Source: DASYLJ01 sp964404165 (GTDB lineage Bacteria > Desulfobacterota > Binatia > DP-6). Taken from it: a stretch of DNA of 64,000 nucleotides. Made by a program: the position numbers and the translations under genes. The notes below the pieces were generated by a model, which saw only the letters and a program-made list of their open reading frames with translations, did no database searches and was not told where the DNA came from. The stretch lies in contig CAYOIZ010000009.1 of the NCBI GenBank assembly GCA_964404165.1, positions 62,001-126,000 of the forward strand. Direction: 5' to 3'. The stretch's first letter is position 1. Each line of letters opens with the position of its first letter. Positions 19,251-27,714 of this stretch are shown piece by piece.

Positions 19251-19855
19251 GCGAGCGGCCGCAGGCGGCGCTCGACGGCGCCGAGGAACGTGTCGGTGGC
19301 GATGGCGAGGCCGGCGGCGGGCAGGGCGCCGGCCAGGATCGTGGTGTTGTCGACCATTGCGACCCCCCGGAAGATGAAGACGCCGAGCCCGCCCGCGCCG
19401 ATGGCGGCGGCGATGGTGGCGACGCCGATGCCGACCACGGCGGCCAGACGGATGCCGGCCAGGATGACGCTCGCCGCCAACGGCAGCTCGACGCGCCAGA
19501 GGAGCTGGCCGTCGGTCATGCCGAGCCCGCGCCCCGCCTCGCGCACGGCGGCGTCGACACCGCTGATGCCAACGACGGTATTGCGGAGAACCGGGAGGAG
19601 CGCGTACAGCGTTAGGGCGACCAGCGCGGTCCGGACGCCGATGCCGCCGATGAACGGCACCGGAATGAGGAACCCGAACAGCGCCAGGCTCGGAATCGTC
19701 TGGACGATGCTGACCGCCCCAAGGACCATGCGCTGCCAGGCGGGACGCCGCGTGAGGGCGATCCCGAGCGGCACCCCGACCGCCGTGGCGATCCCCACCG
19801 ACACGGCCACCAGCAGGACGTGGCGGAGCGTCTCGCGGACGATCTCGTCGATCAC
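19247..19855 (-). CDS. OpuCB/ProW-type ABC importer permease
   Basis: The 202-residue permease starts at a GTG (19855). It has about six hydrophobic segments and the BPD_transp_1 coupling loop around GVDAAVREAGRGLGMTDGQL. IVQTIPSLALFGFLIP is typical of the OpuCB/OpuCD/YehW group and of the membrane half of EgtU. It pairs with the overlapping SBP gene and, by family, with the ATPase at 23282-24013, which is on the same strand but 3.4 kb upstream. It is divergent from the subtilase gene with only 12 bases between start codons, so its promoter must lie inside the subtilase coding region. Confidence 0.9.
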   Translation of the reverse strand: MIDEIVRETLRHVLLVAVSVGIATAVGVPLGIALTRRPAWQRMVLGAVSIVQTIPSLALFGFLIPVPFIGGIGVRTALVALTLYALLPVLRNTVVGISGVDAAVREAGRGLGMTDGQLLWRVELPLAASVILAGIRLAAVVGIGVATIAAAIGAGGLGVFIFRGVAMVDNTTILAGALPAAGLAIATDTFLGAVERRLRPLA

Positions 19856-19867
19856 CGGGAGCCCCGC

Positions 19868-22750
19868 ATGGTGAAGCGCATGCTGCTCGTCGTCCTGGCG
19901 GTGTTCTGCGCCAGCCAGGCCGCGGCGGCGAAGAAGCCGGCGGCGTGCCCCGGCGGCGCCTTCCGCGCCACGCCCGAGAGCCTGCCGCTGCTGCCCGACG
20001 TCACGGCCGACGGGCTCGTCGTCGCCAACGGCGAAGCCTCGATCGTCGGCACGTGCGGACGGACCACCGCCAAGCTCAAACGCACGCGAAAGGGCACGCG
20101 GATCACTGCGACGTGGCTAGCCTGCGACGGGGTGAACGGCAAGGTCCGCCTGAAGGCCATGATCGATGCGGCCACGTGTCGCGAGCTGCGCGGGCGGCTG
20201 CGCAGCAAGAAGCCGAGGTCGCGGCGCAAGATCGTGGCGCATCTCGCGCAGGGTGCCGTGCGCGGCGGCGTGGCGGTGTCCGCGAGCGCCATCGCCGACG
20301 TCGACACCGCCGACTCCGGCACCGACGGCGAGAACGATCGCAGCAGCACGGCGCAGGACGTCGGCCTGCTCAGTACGGTCGGCGGCGCCGCCTACATCGT
20401 CAGCAACACCGACTTCGACGACGACTACTACCGCATCGAGCTCACCGGGCAGCCGGTGAACATCACGCTCTTCATCGCCGAGCCCGATCGCTCCGATCTC
20501 GACCTGCTGCTGCTCGACGAGAACGGCGACGAGATCGTGCCGTCGTCGGAGGGCAGCGACAACGTCGAGCAGGTGATCACCACCACGCAGACGGGGACGG
20601 CATACATCGTCGTCTACACCGCCATCGCCCCGGGCTTCGAGGCGCCCGCCAATCCCTGGACGGGCTACGTCCTCTCCATCGGCCAGGGCCCGAGCCTGGG
20701 GCCGGCCGAGTTCGTGCCGGGGGAGGTGGTGGCGCGCATGCGTCCCGGCGTCGTGCGGGCGAAGACGAGCCCGAAGACGCTGGCGCTCTCGATGGGCACG
20801 CTCGCCCTCGTGAAGGGCGACCCGACCGCCGACCGCGGCGTGCTGTTCCGTCTGCCCGCGGCGCTGGCGGCGCGCGCGCAGGTCGCGGCGGCGGTCGCCG
20901 GACGATCGAAGATCAAGGATCCGTCGACGTGGAGCACCGAGCGCTACGACCGCTGGCGCACGCTGCACGCCGTGGCCGAGATGAAGAAGCGGCCCGACGT
21001 GGCGTGGGCCGAGCCCAACTTCATCCTGCGACCGCAGCTCGAGCCGTCGGACCAGTTCTATCCGCTGCAGTGGCACTACCCGCTGATCTCGCTGCCCGAG
21101 GCGTGGGACGTCACGCAGGGCTCGTCGCAGGTCACCGTTGCGGTGGTGGACACCGGCATCCTCTACGACCGGCCCTCGGGCCTCGTGCATCCCGATCTCG
21201 ATCCCGGCCGCATCCTCCCGGGTTTCGACTTCATCTCCAGCCCGTCGAATGCAAAAGACGGCGACGGCATCGACGCCAATCCGTTCGACAACGGCGACGG
21301 CCGGCGCGGCGTCGGCTCGTCGTTCCACGGCTCGCACGTGGCGGGCACCGTCGGTGCGGCGTCGAACGACGGCAAGGGCGTCTCGGGCGTCGACTGGAAC
21401 GCGAAGATCCTGCCGGTGCGCGTCCTCGGCGTCGACGGCGGCTCGAGCTACGACATCGGCCAGGGCATCCGCTACGCCGCCGGACTGCCGAACGACTCGG
21501 GCACCATCCCGTCGCCGCACGCCGACGTCATCAACCTGAGTCTCGGCGGCAGCGGCTTCTCCGCCGAGATGCAGAGCGCCGTGCGGGCGGCGCGCGACGC
21601 GGGCGTGATCGTCGTCGCCGCCGCCGGCAACGACAACGTCGACGCCGCCAACTTCTCGCCGGCGATGTTCCCCGAGGTGGTGACGGTCAGCGCCAGCGAC
21701 CTGGCGCGACAGAAGGCGCCGTACTCGAACTTCGGCACCATCGTCGATCTGGCCGCCCCCGGCGGCGACACGTCGGTCGACCGCAACGGCGACGGCTTCG
21801 CCGACGGCGTGCTGTCGGTGGGTGCCGACGACTCCACCGGCTCGCTCGTCTTCCGCTATCCGTTCTTCCAGGGCACCTCGATGGCGACGCCGCACGTCTC
21901 CGGCGTGCTGGCGCTCATGCAGGCGGCCCACATTGCCACCAACGGCCGGCGCTTCACCCCCGACGAGCTCGACCAGTGGATCGCCAACGGCGAGATCACC
22001 GATCAGCTCGGCATCGACAACTGGTCGGGCGCCGGGCTCATCAACGCGCGCCGTGCGGTCCTGCGCGCGGGCGGCATCGCCGGCATGCTGCCGCCCAACC
22101 TGGGCGTGTCGCCCACGTCGCTCAGCTTCGGCGCCGACCTGAACGAGCTCGCGATGACGGTCACCAATACCGGCAGCGGCGCGGTGACGATCCAGTCGGT
22201 GACGACCAGTGCCGCGGCCACCTGGCTCACGGCGACGACGTCGGCGGAGGTGCCGTTCGCGGCGCCGGGCACGATCACGCTGCACGCGGAGCGCGCCGGC
22301 CTGCCCGAGGGCCTCGTGCAGACGGCGGCGATCACCATCGCCAGCGACGCCGGCACCCGCATCGTGCCGGTGGCGATCGCGGTCCCGTCCACCACCAGCG
22401 GCGGCGACGTCGGCACCGTGTATGCGCTGCTCATCGATCCCGCGACCCGCACCTCGCGCTACCAGCTCGCGACCACGCGCGACGGCGGCTACCGGCTCGA
22501 CTTCACGCAGCCGATCCTGAGCGGTAGCTATCTCCTCGCCGCCGGCACCGATCGCGACGGCGACGGCTTCATCGGCGACGCCGGCGAGGCCTTCGGCATC
22601 TACCCGGGCAGCACCAGCGATCCCGAGCCGCTCGTGATCGGCGACGACCAGACCGTCGACGTCACGCTGCCCGTCCTGGAGGCCGTGTCGGTGGGCGCGA
22701 GCGGCTACCGCGTCGGTCCGCCGCCGCCGCGGATCGAGTTCGCGCGCTGA
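19868..22750 (+). CDS. Exported subtilisin-like serine protease (S8) with Cys-rich N-terminus and PPC-like domain
   Basis: The 960-residue precursor starts at the ATG at 19868 with a signal peptide ending near QAAAA. A region of about 90 residues with four Cys follows (CPGG, GTCGRT, LACDG, ATCREL). A pre-peptidase C-terminal-like segment at about 165-275 contains YYRIELTGQPVNITLF. A propeptide-like stretch precedes the catalytic domain (about 390-720) with Asp428 (VVDTGIL), His487 (HGSHVAGT) and Ser671 (GTSMATPH). Two beta-rich C-terminal modules follow (about 745-855 and 860-960). All triad residues are present, so an active secreted or surface protease is expected. It interrupts the minus-strand ABC transporter genes. 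Confidence 0.93.
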   Translation: MVKRMLLVVLAVFCASQAAAAKKPAACPGGAFRATPESLPLLPDVTADGLVVANGEASIVGTCGRTTAKLKRTRKGTRITATWLACDGVNGKVRLKAMIDAATCRELRGRLRSKKPRSRRKIVAHLAQGAVRGGVAVSASAIADVDTADSGTDGENDRSSTAQDVGLLSTVGGAAYIVSNTDFDDDYYRIELTGQPVNITLFIAEPDRSDLDLLLLDENGDEIVPSSEGSDNVEQVITTTQTGTAYIVVYTAIAPGFEAPANPWTGYVLSIGQGPSLGPAEFVPGEVVARMRPGVVRAKTSPKTLALSMGTLALVKGDPTADRGVLFRLPAALAARAQVAAAVAGRSKIKDPSTWSTERYDRWRTLHAVAEMKKRPDVAWAEPNFILRPQLEPSDQFYPLQWHYPLISLPEAWDVTQGSSQVTVAVVDTGILYDRPSGLVHPDLDPGRILPGFDFISSPSNAKDGDGIDANPFDNGDGRRGVGSSFHGSHVAGTVGAASNDGKGVSGVDWNAKILPVRVLGVDGGSSYDIGQGIRYAAGLPNDSGTIPSPHADVINLSLGGSGFSAEMQSAVRAARDAGVIVVAAAGNDNVDAANFSPAMFPEVVTVSASDLARQKAPYSNFGTIVDLAAPGGDTSVDRNGDGFADGVLSVGADDSTGSLVFRYPFFQGTSMATPHVSGVLALMQAAHIATNGRRFTPDELDQWIANGEITDQLGIDNWSGAGLINARRAVLRAGGIAGMLPPNLGVSPTSLSFGADLNELAMTVTNTGSGAVTIQSVTTSAAATWLTATTSAEVPFAAPGTITLHAERAGLPEGLVQTAAITIASDAGTRIVPVAIAVPSTTSGGDVGTVYALLIDPATRTSRYQLATTRDGGYRLDFTQPILSGSYLLAAGTDRDGDGFIGDAGEAFGIYPGSTSDPEPLVIGDDQTVDVTLPVLEAVSVGASGYRVGPPPPRIEFAR

Positions 22751-22771
22751 GTCTCAAGTCGACGGGGAGCC

Positions 22772-23281
22772 GTGCCGATATCGGCACTGGTGACCATCCT
22801 CCGCGCCGCTCTCCTCGTCTCGCTGCTGCTGGCCCCGCTGGCGCACGCCGGCTTCGGGCCGGGAATCGTGGTGGACGTCCCCGTGCGCCTCAAGCGTGCC
22901 CGCGTCGTCTTCAACATGGACCGGATCGACCTGTCGGGGGATCGGCCGACGGTGTTCGTCTGGCTCGACGAGATGCTGCTGCACTTCGAGCAGTGGCACA
23001 CGCGCCGGAAGCTGATCGGCATCATGCACGGGCCCGCGGGCACCTGGGCGCTCAACGACGAGGCCTACGACCGCATCGTGGGCACGACGGGCGGCAATCC
23101 CTACGCCGCCGACATCGCCTCGCTGCAGACGAAGAACGTCCGTTTCGAGATCTGTGCCTACACCATGCAGCTGAACGGCTGGACCAACGCCGACCTGCTG
23201 CCGGGCGTCGCCGTCACGACGGGCGCCATCGCGCGTCTCATCCAGCTGAACCAGCAGGGCTGGACGCACCTGCAGCCCTGA
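22772..23281 (+). CDS. Exported DsrE/DsrF-like protein
   Basis: The 169-residue protein begins at a GTG (22772) preceded by GGGGAG. Its N-terminus is a signal peptide (ALVTILRAALLVSLLLAPLAHA). The rest fits the DsrE-like fold, with IGIMHGPAGTWALND, the Cys128 motif VRFEICAYTM, and a GVAVTTGAIARLIQLNQQG ending close to the family's G-V-x-x-L-x-x-L-Q-x-x-G-y pattern. Related proteins handle sulphur through that Cys. A periplasmic sulphur-carrier role is possible but unproven. It lies 21 bases after the subtilase and ends one base before the ABC ATPase stop on the other strand. Confidence 0.75.
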   Translation: MPISALVTILRAALLVSLLLAPLAHAGFGPGIVVDVPVRLKRARVVFNMDRIDLSGDRPTVFVWLDEMLLHFEQWHTRRKLIGIMHGPAGTWALNDEAYDRIVGTTGGNPYAADIASLQTKNVRFEICAYTMQLNGWTNADLLPGVAVTTGAIARLIQLNQQGWTHLQP

Positions 23282-24013
23282 TCACGCGTCGGCGGTTCTG
23301 AGGAACGCCGCCACCTCGGGGTGGCCGAGCCCGTCGAGCTCGGCGCGCGTGCCGACCGCGACCAGCGTGCCGCCCGAGAGCAGCGCCATGCGATCGGCGA
23401 TGCGGGCGGCCTCGCGCAGATCGTGCGTGACGAAGATGGCCGTCTTGCCGAGCCGTTGCTGCAGGGCGCGGAAGCTCTCCTGCAGCTCGAGGCGGGTGAT
23501 GGGGTCGAGCGCACCGAAGGGCTCGTCGAGCAGCAGCAGCGGCGGGTCGGCGGCGAGGGCGCGCGCCACGCCGACGCGCTGGCGCTGGCCGCCCGAGAGC
23601 TGGTGCGGCAGCCGCGTGCCGTACTCCGCGACGGGCAGCCCCACCATGTCGAGCAGCTCGGCGACGCGCGCCTCGCGGCGCGCCGTGTCCCAGCCCTCGA
23701 GCTCCGGCACGATGCCGGCGTTGGCGGCGACCGTGAGATGTGGCAGCAGGCCGACCTCCTGGATGACGTAGCCGGTCTGCCGGCGGAGCCGGATCGGATC
23801 CCAGTCGGTCGTAGCGCGACCCCCGACGCGCACCGTGCCCGACGTCGGCAGGTGCAGCGCGTTCACGAGCTTCAGCGCCGTCGTCTTGCCCGAGCCGCTG
23901 CGGCCGATGAGGGCCAGCGTCTCGCCCTCCGCGACGTCGAGCGTCAGGCGATCGAGGATCGTGCGGCCGTCGGCGAGGCGCACCGAGGCGGCGTCGAACT
24001 CGACCAGGCTCAC
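23282..24013 (-). CDS. OpuCA/EgtV-type ABC importer ATP-binding protein
   Basis: The 243-residue ATPase starts at a GTG (24013) that overlaps the upstream stop (GTGA). It has Walker A GRSGSGKTT, the Q-loop YVIQEVGLLPHLTV, signature QLSGGQRQRVG, Walker B LLLLDEPFGALDP and H-loop VTHD. The QE-x-GLLPHLTV Q-loop and GALDPITR are typical of OpuCA/ProV-type and EgtV ATPases. The C-terminal CBS domains of OpuA-type osmosensors are absent. It is the last gene of the operon that begins with HIT and egtDB, and its permease and SBP lie further along the same strand at 18402-19855. Confidence 0.92.
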   Translation of the reverse strand: MSLVEFDAASVRLADGRTILDRLTLDVAEGETLALIGRSGSGKTTALKLVNALHLPTSGTVRVGGRATTDWDPIRLRRQTGYVIQEVGLLPHLTVAANAGIVPELEGWDTARREARVAELLDMVGLPVAEYGTRLPHQLSGGQRQRVGVARALAADPPLLLLDEPFGALDPITRLELQESFRALQQRLGKTAIFVTHDLREAARIADRMALLSGGTLVAVGTRAELDGLGHPEVAAFLRTADA

Positions 24014-24483
24014 GCCGGGTCCGGCGGGCGCATGGCGTAGACGCGCGTCAGCGCCACCTCGATCGTGACGACGTTGCGGGGAGCGCCGCTGCGTCCGGGG
24101 CGCGTCTCGCGCAGGCTGCCCTCGACCTCGCGCGCGCGGCCGTAGACGATCGCCGCCGCGCCGTCCTTCCACGTCGTGAAGCTGACGCGCGGATTGGTCC
24201 GCAGGTCGCGACGGCGGACGGTGTTGTCGTAGACGACGAGCGACAGCGTGGTGCCGCGGATGCTGGTGTGGACGGGCGCGGTGTGCGGCTGGCCGTCGGG
24301 CCCGACGGTGGTCATCGCCATCAGGCGCGCGCCACGCCAGAAGGCGAGGAAGTCGGCGGCGCGGAGCTGGCGATCGGGATACGCCACCGAGTCGCCGACC
24401 GACGCGCCGGCCGTGCGGACGCTGCGATCCATGAGCGCCTGGAGCGCGGCGAGCTCTTCGGGGCTGTCGGGCGGCTCGTTCAT
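24010..24483 (-). CDS. Pyridoxamine-5'-phosphate-oxidase-fold (PPOX) flavin/F420-binding protein
   Basis: The 157-residue protein has the split-barrel PPOX core: LMAMTTVGPDGQPHTAPVHT, LSLVVYDNTVRRRDLRTNPR, VSFTTWKDGAAAIVYGRARE. The family binds FMN, F420, biliverdin or haem. The R-R-x-L-x-x-N-P-R stretch is seen in both flavin- and F420-using members, so the cofactor is open. It overlaps both neighbours by 4 bases in the egtDB operon, which points to a linked but unknown job, perhaps redox handling of a thiol or thione. Confidence 0.82.
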   Translation of the reverse strand: MNEPPDSPEELAALQALMDRSVRTAGASVGDSVAYPDRQLRAADFLAFWRGARLMAMTTVGPDGQPHTAPVHTSIRGTTLSLVVYDNTVRRRDLRTNPRVSFTTWKDGAAAIVYGRAREVEGSLRETRPGRSGAPRNVVTIEVALTRVYAMRPPDPA

Positions 24484-25448
24484 GTGGGGTCGTCTCCGAA
24501 GCCCGGCGTGTCGGCGGGGGCGGGCAGGCGGTCGGGCCGAGCGGCGGCGCGTTGCGTGGTGGCGATGGGGGCGATGTCGTTCGGGCCGTCGGGCGAGAGC
24601 AGCGCGGCGAGGGTGCGCAGCTGCGTGCGGCCGGGTCCGAGCTCGAACATGCCGCCGAGATACACGGCGATGCCGCGTTCCGCACACGCCGCGGCGGCAG
24701 CGAGCATGGCCAGCACGCCGCCCATGCGTGCGGGCTTCAGATTGACGGCGGCGGGCCGTGGGTCGAGCGAGGCGACGTCGGCGGCGGCGAGCACGCCGGC
24801 GTCGATGGCGAGCTTGCGGGTGAGCGACGCCGACCACGGCGCGGCGTCGGGCGCGGGATCCTCGACGAGGGCGTCGGGCAGCATGCGGTGCGCGCGCTCG
24901 TGGTCGGTGCGCGTGCCCGAGCCCTTCCAGTCGAGCACAGCCACGCGCGACACCATGCCGAGCGTCGCGAAGGTGGCGTCGTCCCAGGCGGGGTCGGCGT
25001 CGACCTTGAGCTCGACGTCGCCCTGGCGCTGCGCCACCGCGTCGGGCGCGCTGGTGCGGCCGAACGACACCACGTAGCGCACCGATGCCGGCGTCACACC
25101 GGCGAGACGGAAGAGGTTGGTGCTCGCCTGCCGCAGCGCCAGGTCGAGCCCGGCGGCTTCGAGCGCGGCGCGGTCGTACGGCGGCAGCTCGCGCAGCCGA
25201 TCGCTCCACGAGCCGACGGTGAACGTGCCCGTCGTCATGCCGCCGACGGCGTGCCCGAAGGCGATGTGCGCCGCGTCGGTCCAGCCGACGTGCTCGCCGA
25301 GCCCGCGGTAGCCGGCGCCGGTGAGCGTCACCACGGACGACGGCCGCGGCTCGTCGGGATAGGAGGGCACGTCCACGCGCGACGTCGTGCACGCGGCGGC
25401 GTCGATCCGCAGCGGCAGCGCGCGCAACGCCTCAGGCGTCAGCCGCAC
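24480..25448 (-). CDS. Enolase-superfamily (MLE/OSBS/dipeptide-epimerase-like) enzyme in the egtDB operon
   Basis: The 322-residue protein starts at a GTG (25448) and overlaps egtDB by 17 bases. It has the ordered active-site set of the muconate-lactonising subgroup. Lys148 is in ELKVDAD, the three metal ligands are Asp173 (VLDWKG), Glu196 (VEDPAP) and Asp216 (LAIDAG), and Lys238 is in VNLKPARMGG. Such enzymes abstract a proton alpha to a carboxylate (epimerase, racemase, dehydratase or cycloisomerase). The capping N-domain is short and divergent. None of the characterised ergothioneine steps uses this family, so the substrate is unknown. Confidence 0.82.
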   Translation of the reverse strand: MRLTPEALRALPLRIDAAACTTSRVDVPSYPDEPRPSSVVTLTGAGYRGLGEHVGWTDAAHIAFGHAVGGMTTGTFTVGSWSDRLRELPPYDRAALEAAGLDLALRQASTNLFRLAGVTPASVRYVVSFGRTSAPDAVAQRQGDVELKVDADPAWDDATFATLGMVSRVAVLDWKGSGTRTDHERAHRMLPDALVEDPAPDAAPWSASLTRKLAIDAGVLAAADVASLDPRPAAVNLKPARMGGVLAMLAAAAACAERGIAVYLGGMFELGPGRTQLRTLAALLSPDGPNDIAPIATTQRAAARPDRLPAPADTPGFGDDPT

Positions 25449-27714
25449 ACCGGAAGCCGGCGAAGATCTGTCGGCGCTGGGGGAGGTCCCAGTTGCGGAA
25501 GGTGTTGCGGATGGCGATGGGCTGCGTCGCCCACGCGCCGCCGCGCAGGACCTTGTAGCCCTTGCCGAAGTGCGTCTCGGAGTAGTCGGCGTAGGGGAAC
25601 GCGGTGAAGCCGGGATACGGTGCGAAGTCGCTCGACGTCCACTCCCACACGTCGCCCAGCATCTGATGGCAACCGAAGTAGCTCACGCCCTGAGGATACG
25701 CGCCGATCGCGGCGGGTGAGAAGCAGCGCTGGTCGAGGTTGGCGTGCTCCCAGGTGGGCGCCGTGTCGCCCCATGGGTAGCGCCGCACGGTGCCGCGCTC
25801 GAGATCCCACGCGGCGGCCTTCTCCCACTCGGCCTCCGTCGGCAGGCGCTTGCCGGCCCAACGCGCGAACGCCGACGCCTCGTACCACGACACGTGGATC
25901 ACGGGCTGGTCGAGGGCCAGCGGCACGAGCCGTCCGAAGGCGCGCTCGTTCCACATGCCGCCGCCGTTGAGGCGCCACTGCGCGGGGTGGGTGACGTCGG
26001 CCTCGGCGAGCCAGGCCCAGCCGGCCTCGCACCACAGCTCGCGACGGCGATAGCCGCCGTCCTGCATGAAGGCGAGGTACTGGCCGTTCGTCACCGGGCA
26101 GACGTCGATGCGGAAGCGCGCCACGTCGACGTCGTGCGCCGGGCGCTCGTTGTCGTACGCCCAGGCGCGGTCGTCGGTGCCCATCGGGAACGGGCCGGCG
26201 GGGATGACGGCACAGGCGGCGTCGAGCGGCGCCAGCGTGCCGCGCGGCTCGCAGCGGCGCGGCGGCTCGTAGTGCAGGTCGTCGATGAGCTGGATCGTCT
26301 GTAGGATGGTCTCGGTGTGCTGCGCCTCGTGCTGCGCCAGCATGGCGTAGACGAAGCCGTCGCCCAGCAGTGGGTCGTTTGGCGGGAAGGGTGCTGCGCG
26401 CAGGATGTCGAGCGTGTTGCGGCGCACGTCGTCGAGGTAGGCGAGGCCGGTGTGACGCGTCAGCAGCGGCAGCTGGGCTCGCGCGGCGCGGGGATGGGCG
26501 ACGGCGTCGTAGAGGCGGTCGCGGGCACGGGCGGCGTCGTCGCGGCGGCTGTGTGGTGCGTTCGCCTGCCGCACCCACTGCTCCTCGAAGTTCGCGATGT
26601 GGCCCAGGTCCCAGACGATGGGGCTCATGAGCGGGCTGTGCTGCGTCGTCAGCTGCTGCTCCGTCAGCGGTACCACCAGCTCGAGCGTGCGACCGCGTGC
26701 CGCCACCATGTGGCGCTCGGCGACGAGGCGTCGCGGACCGGGGCGCGGCGGCTGACGTCGTCGCAGCAGGAACAGGCCGAAGGCCTGCGCCGGGTCGGTG
26801 AAGACGTGCAACGTGTCGAAGCCGTGGCGGGCGACCGCGGCAGCGGTCTCGTCGAGCCGGAACTTGCGGCTCACCTCGGTGAGGATCATCTCGCCGGGTG
26901 CGATGCGGAACGAGCGTCCGAGCGACGGCAGCTCGACGCGCATCTCGCGCGTGAAGCGCGCGAAGATGTCGATGCGCTCGCGGGTCTCGTTCCAATAGGC
27001 GACGTGCTCGATGTGGTCGAGGTCGAGCGTCGTGCCGAGCTCGCGGTTCATGCGGTGGAAGAGGTTGCGCGTGAACGCGGCGCTGACACCGGCGGCGTCG
27101 TTGTACGCCGCCTCGAGCGCGGCGACGTCCTTCACCAGGTCGACGCCGAGCAGCAGGTGGTCGCCGGTGTTGAGATTGGCCGCGACGCGCTCGAGGAACC
27201 CGAACATCTCGGCGCGATCGAAGTTGCCGATGCTGCTGCCGAGGAACAGCAGCACGAGTGGCGACAGCTCGCGCAGGCGGCCCATCGCCTGCTCGTAGGT
27301 GCCGGCGAGCCCCTGCACGTCGAGGCCCGGAAACGCGTCGCGGAGCGCGGCGCACGATTCGGCCAGCATGGTGCGGCTGATGTCGACGGGGACGTAGCGC
27401 GCGCCGGGTCCGGCCTCGGTCCAGGCGCGCAGCAGGTGCCGCGTCTTGGTGGAGCTGCCGGAGCCGAGCTCGACCAGCGTCGTCGCGCCGGCGAGGCGGC
27501 GGATGTCGGCGGCGTGTGCGGCGAGGAGCGCGTCCTCGGTACGGGTGAGGTAGTACTCGGGCTGTGCGGTGATGGCCTCGAAGAGCTCGCTGCCCTCGGC
27601 GTCGTAGAGGTAGCGACACGAGAGCCAGCGGGGCGTGTCGCTGAGACCGCGGACCACCGACTGCGCGAAGGCCGCGCGCGCGAGATCGGCGTCGCCGAGG
27701 TCGGTGCCGGTCAC
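25432..27714 (-). CDS. egtDB: EgtD-EgtB fusion: histidine N-methyltransferase joined to sulfoxide synthase (ergothioneine biosynthesis)
   Basis: The 760-residue protein joins two enzymes. Residues about 10-320 are EgtD: the substrate loop YDAEGSELFEAITAQPEYY (37-55) and the SAM motif LVELGSGSSTKTRHLL (80-95). EgtD trimethylates histidine to hercynine. Residues about 340-760 are EgtB: a DinB-like helical part with iron ligands His372 (DLGHIANFE), His462 and His466 (QHEAQH), then an FGE-sulfatase/lectin-like domain (GPFPMGTDD, VTNGQYLAF, KRLPTEAEWEKA, VLRGGAWAT). EgtB adds cysteine or gamma-Glu-Cys sulphur with O2. The D-then-B order matches fungal Egt1, but bacterial genes are usually separate. 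A GTG start (27714) overlaps the HIT stop. No EgtE/Egt2-type C-S lyase is visible nearby. Confidence 0.95.
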   Translation of the reverse strand: MTGTDLGDADLARAAFAQSVVRGLSDTPRWLSCRYLYDAEGSELFEAITAQPEYYLTRTEDALLAAHAADIRRLAGATTLVELGSGSSTKTRHLLRAWTEAGPGARYVPVDISRTMLAESCAALRDAFPGLDVQGLAGTYEQAMGRLRELSPLVLLFLGSSIGNFDRAEMFGFLERVAANLNTGDHLLLGVDLVKDVAALEAAYNDAAGVSAAFTRNLFHRMNRELGTTLDLDHIEHVAYWNETRERIDIFARFTREMRVELPSLGRSFRIAPGEMILTEVSRKFRLDETAAAVARHGFDTLHVFTDPAQAFGLFLLRRRQPPRPGPRRLVAERHMVAARGRTLELVVPLTEQQLTTQHSPLMSPIVWDLGHIANFEEQWVRQANAPHSRRDDAARARDRLYDAVAHPRAARAQLPLLTRHTGLAYLDDVRRNTLDILRAAPFPPNDPLLGDGFVYAMLAQHEAQHTETILQTIQLIDDLHYEPPRRCEPRGTLAPLDAACAVIPAGPFPMGTDDRAWAYDNERPAHDVDVARFRIDVCPVTNGQYLAFMQDGGYRRRELWCEAGWAWLAEADVTHPAQWRLNGGGMWNERAFGRLVPLALDQPVIHVSWYEASAFARWAGKRLPTEAEWEKAAAWDLERGTVRRYPWGDTAPTWEHANLDQRCFSPAAIGAYPQGVSYFGCHQMLGDVWEWTSSDFAPYPGFTAFPYADYSETHFGKGYKVLRGGAWATQPIAIRNTFRNWDLPQRRQIFAGFRCAADA

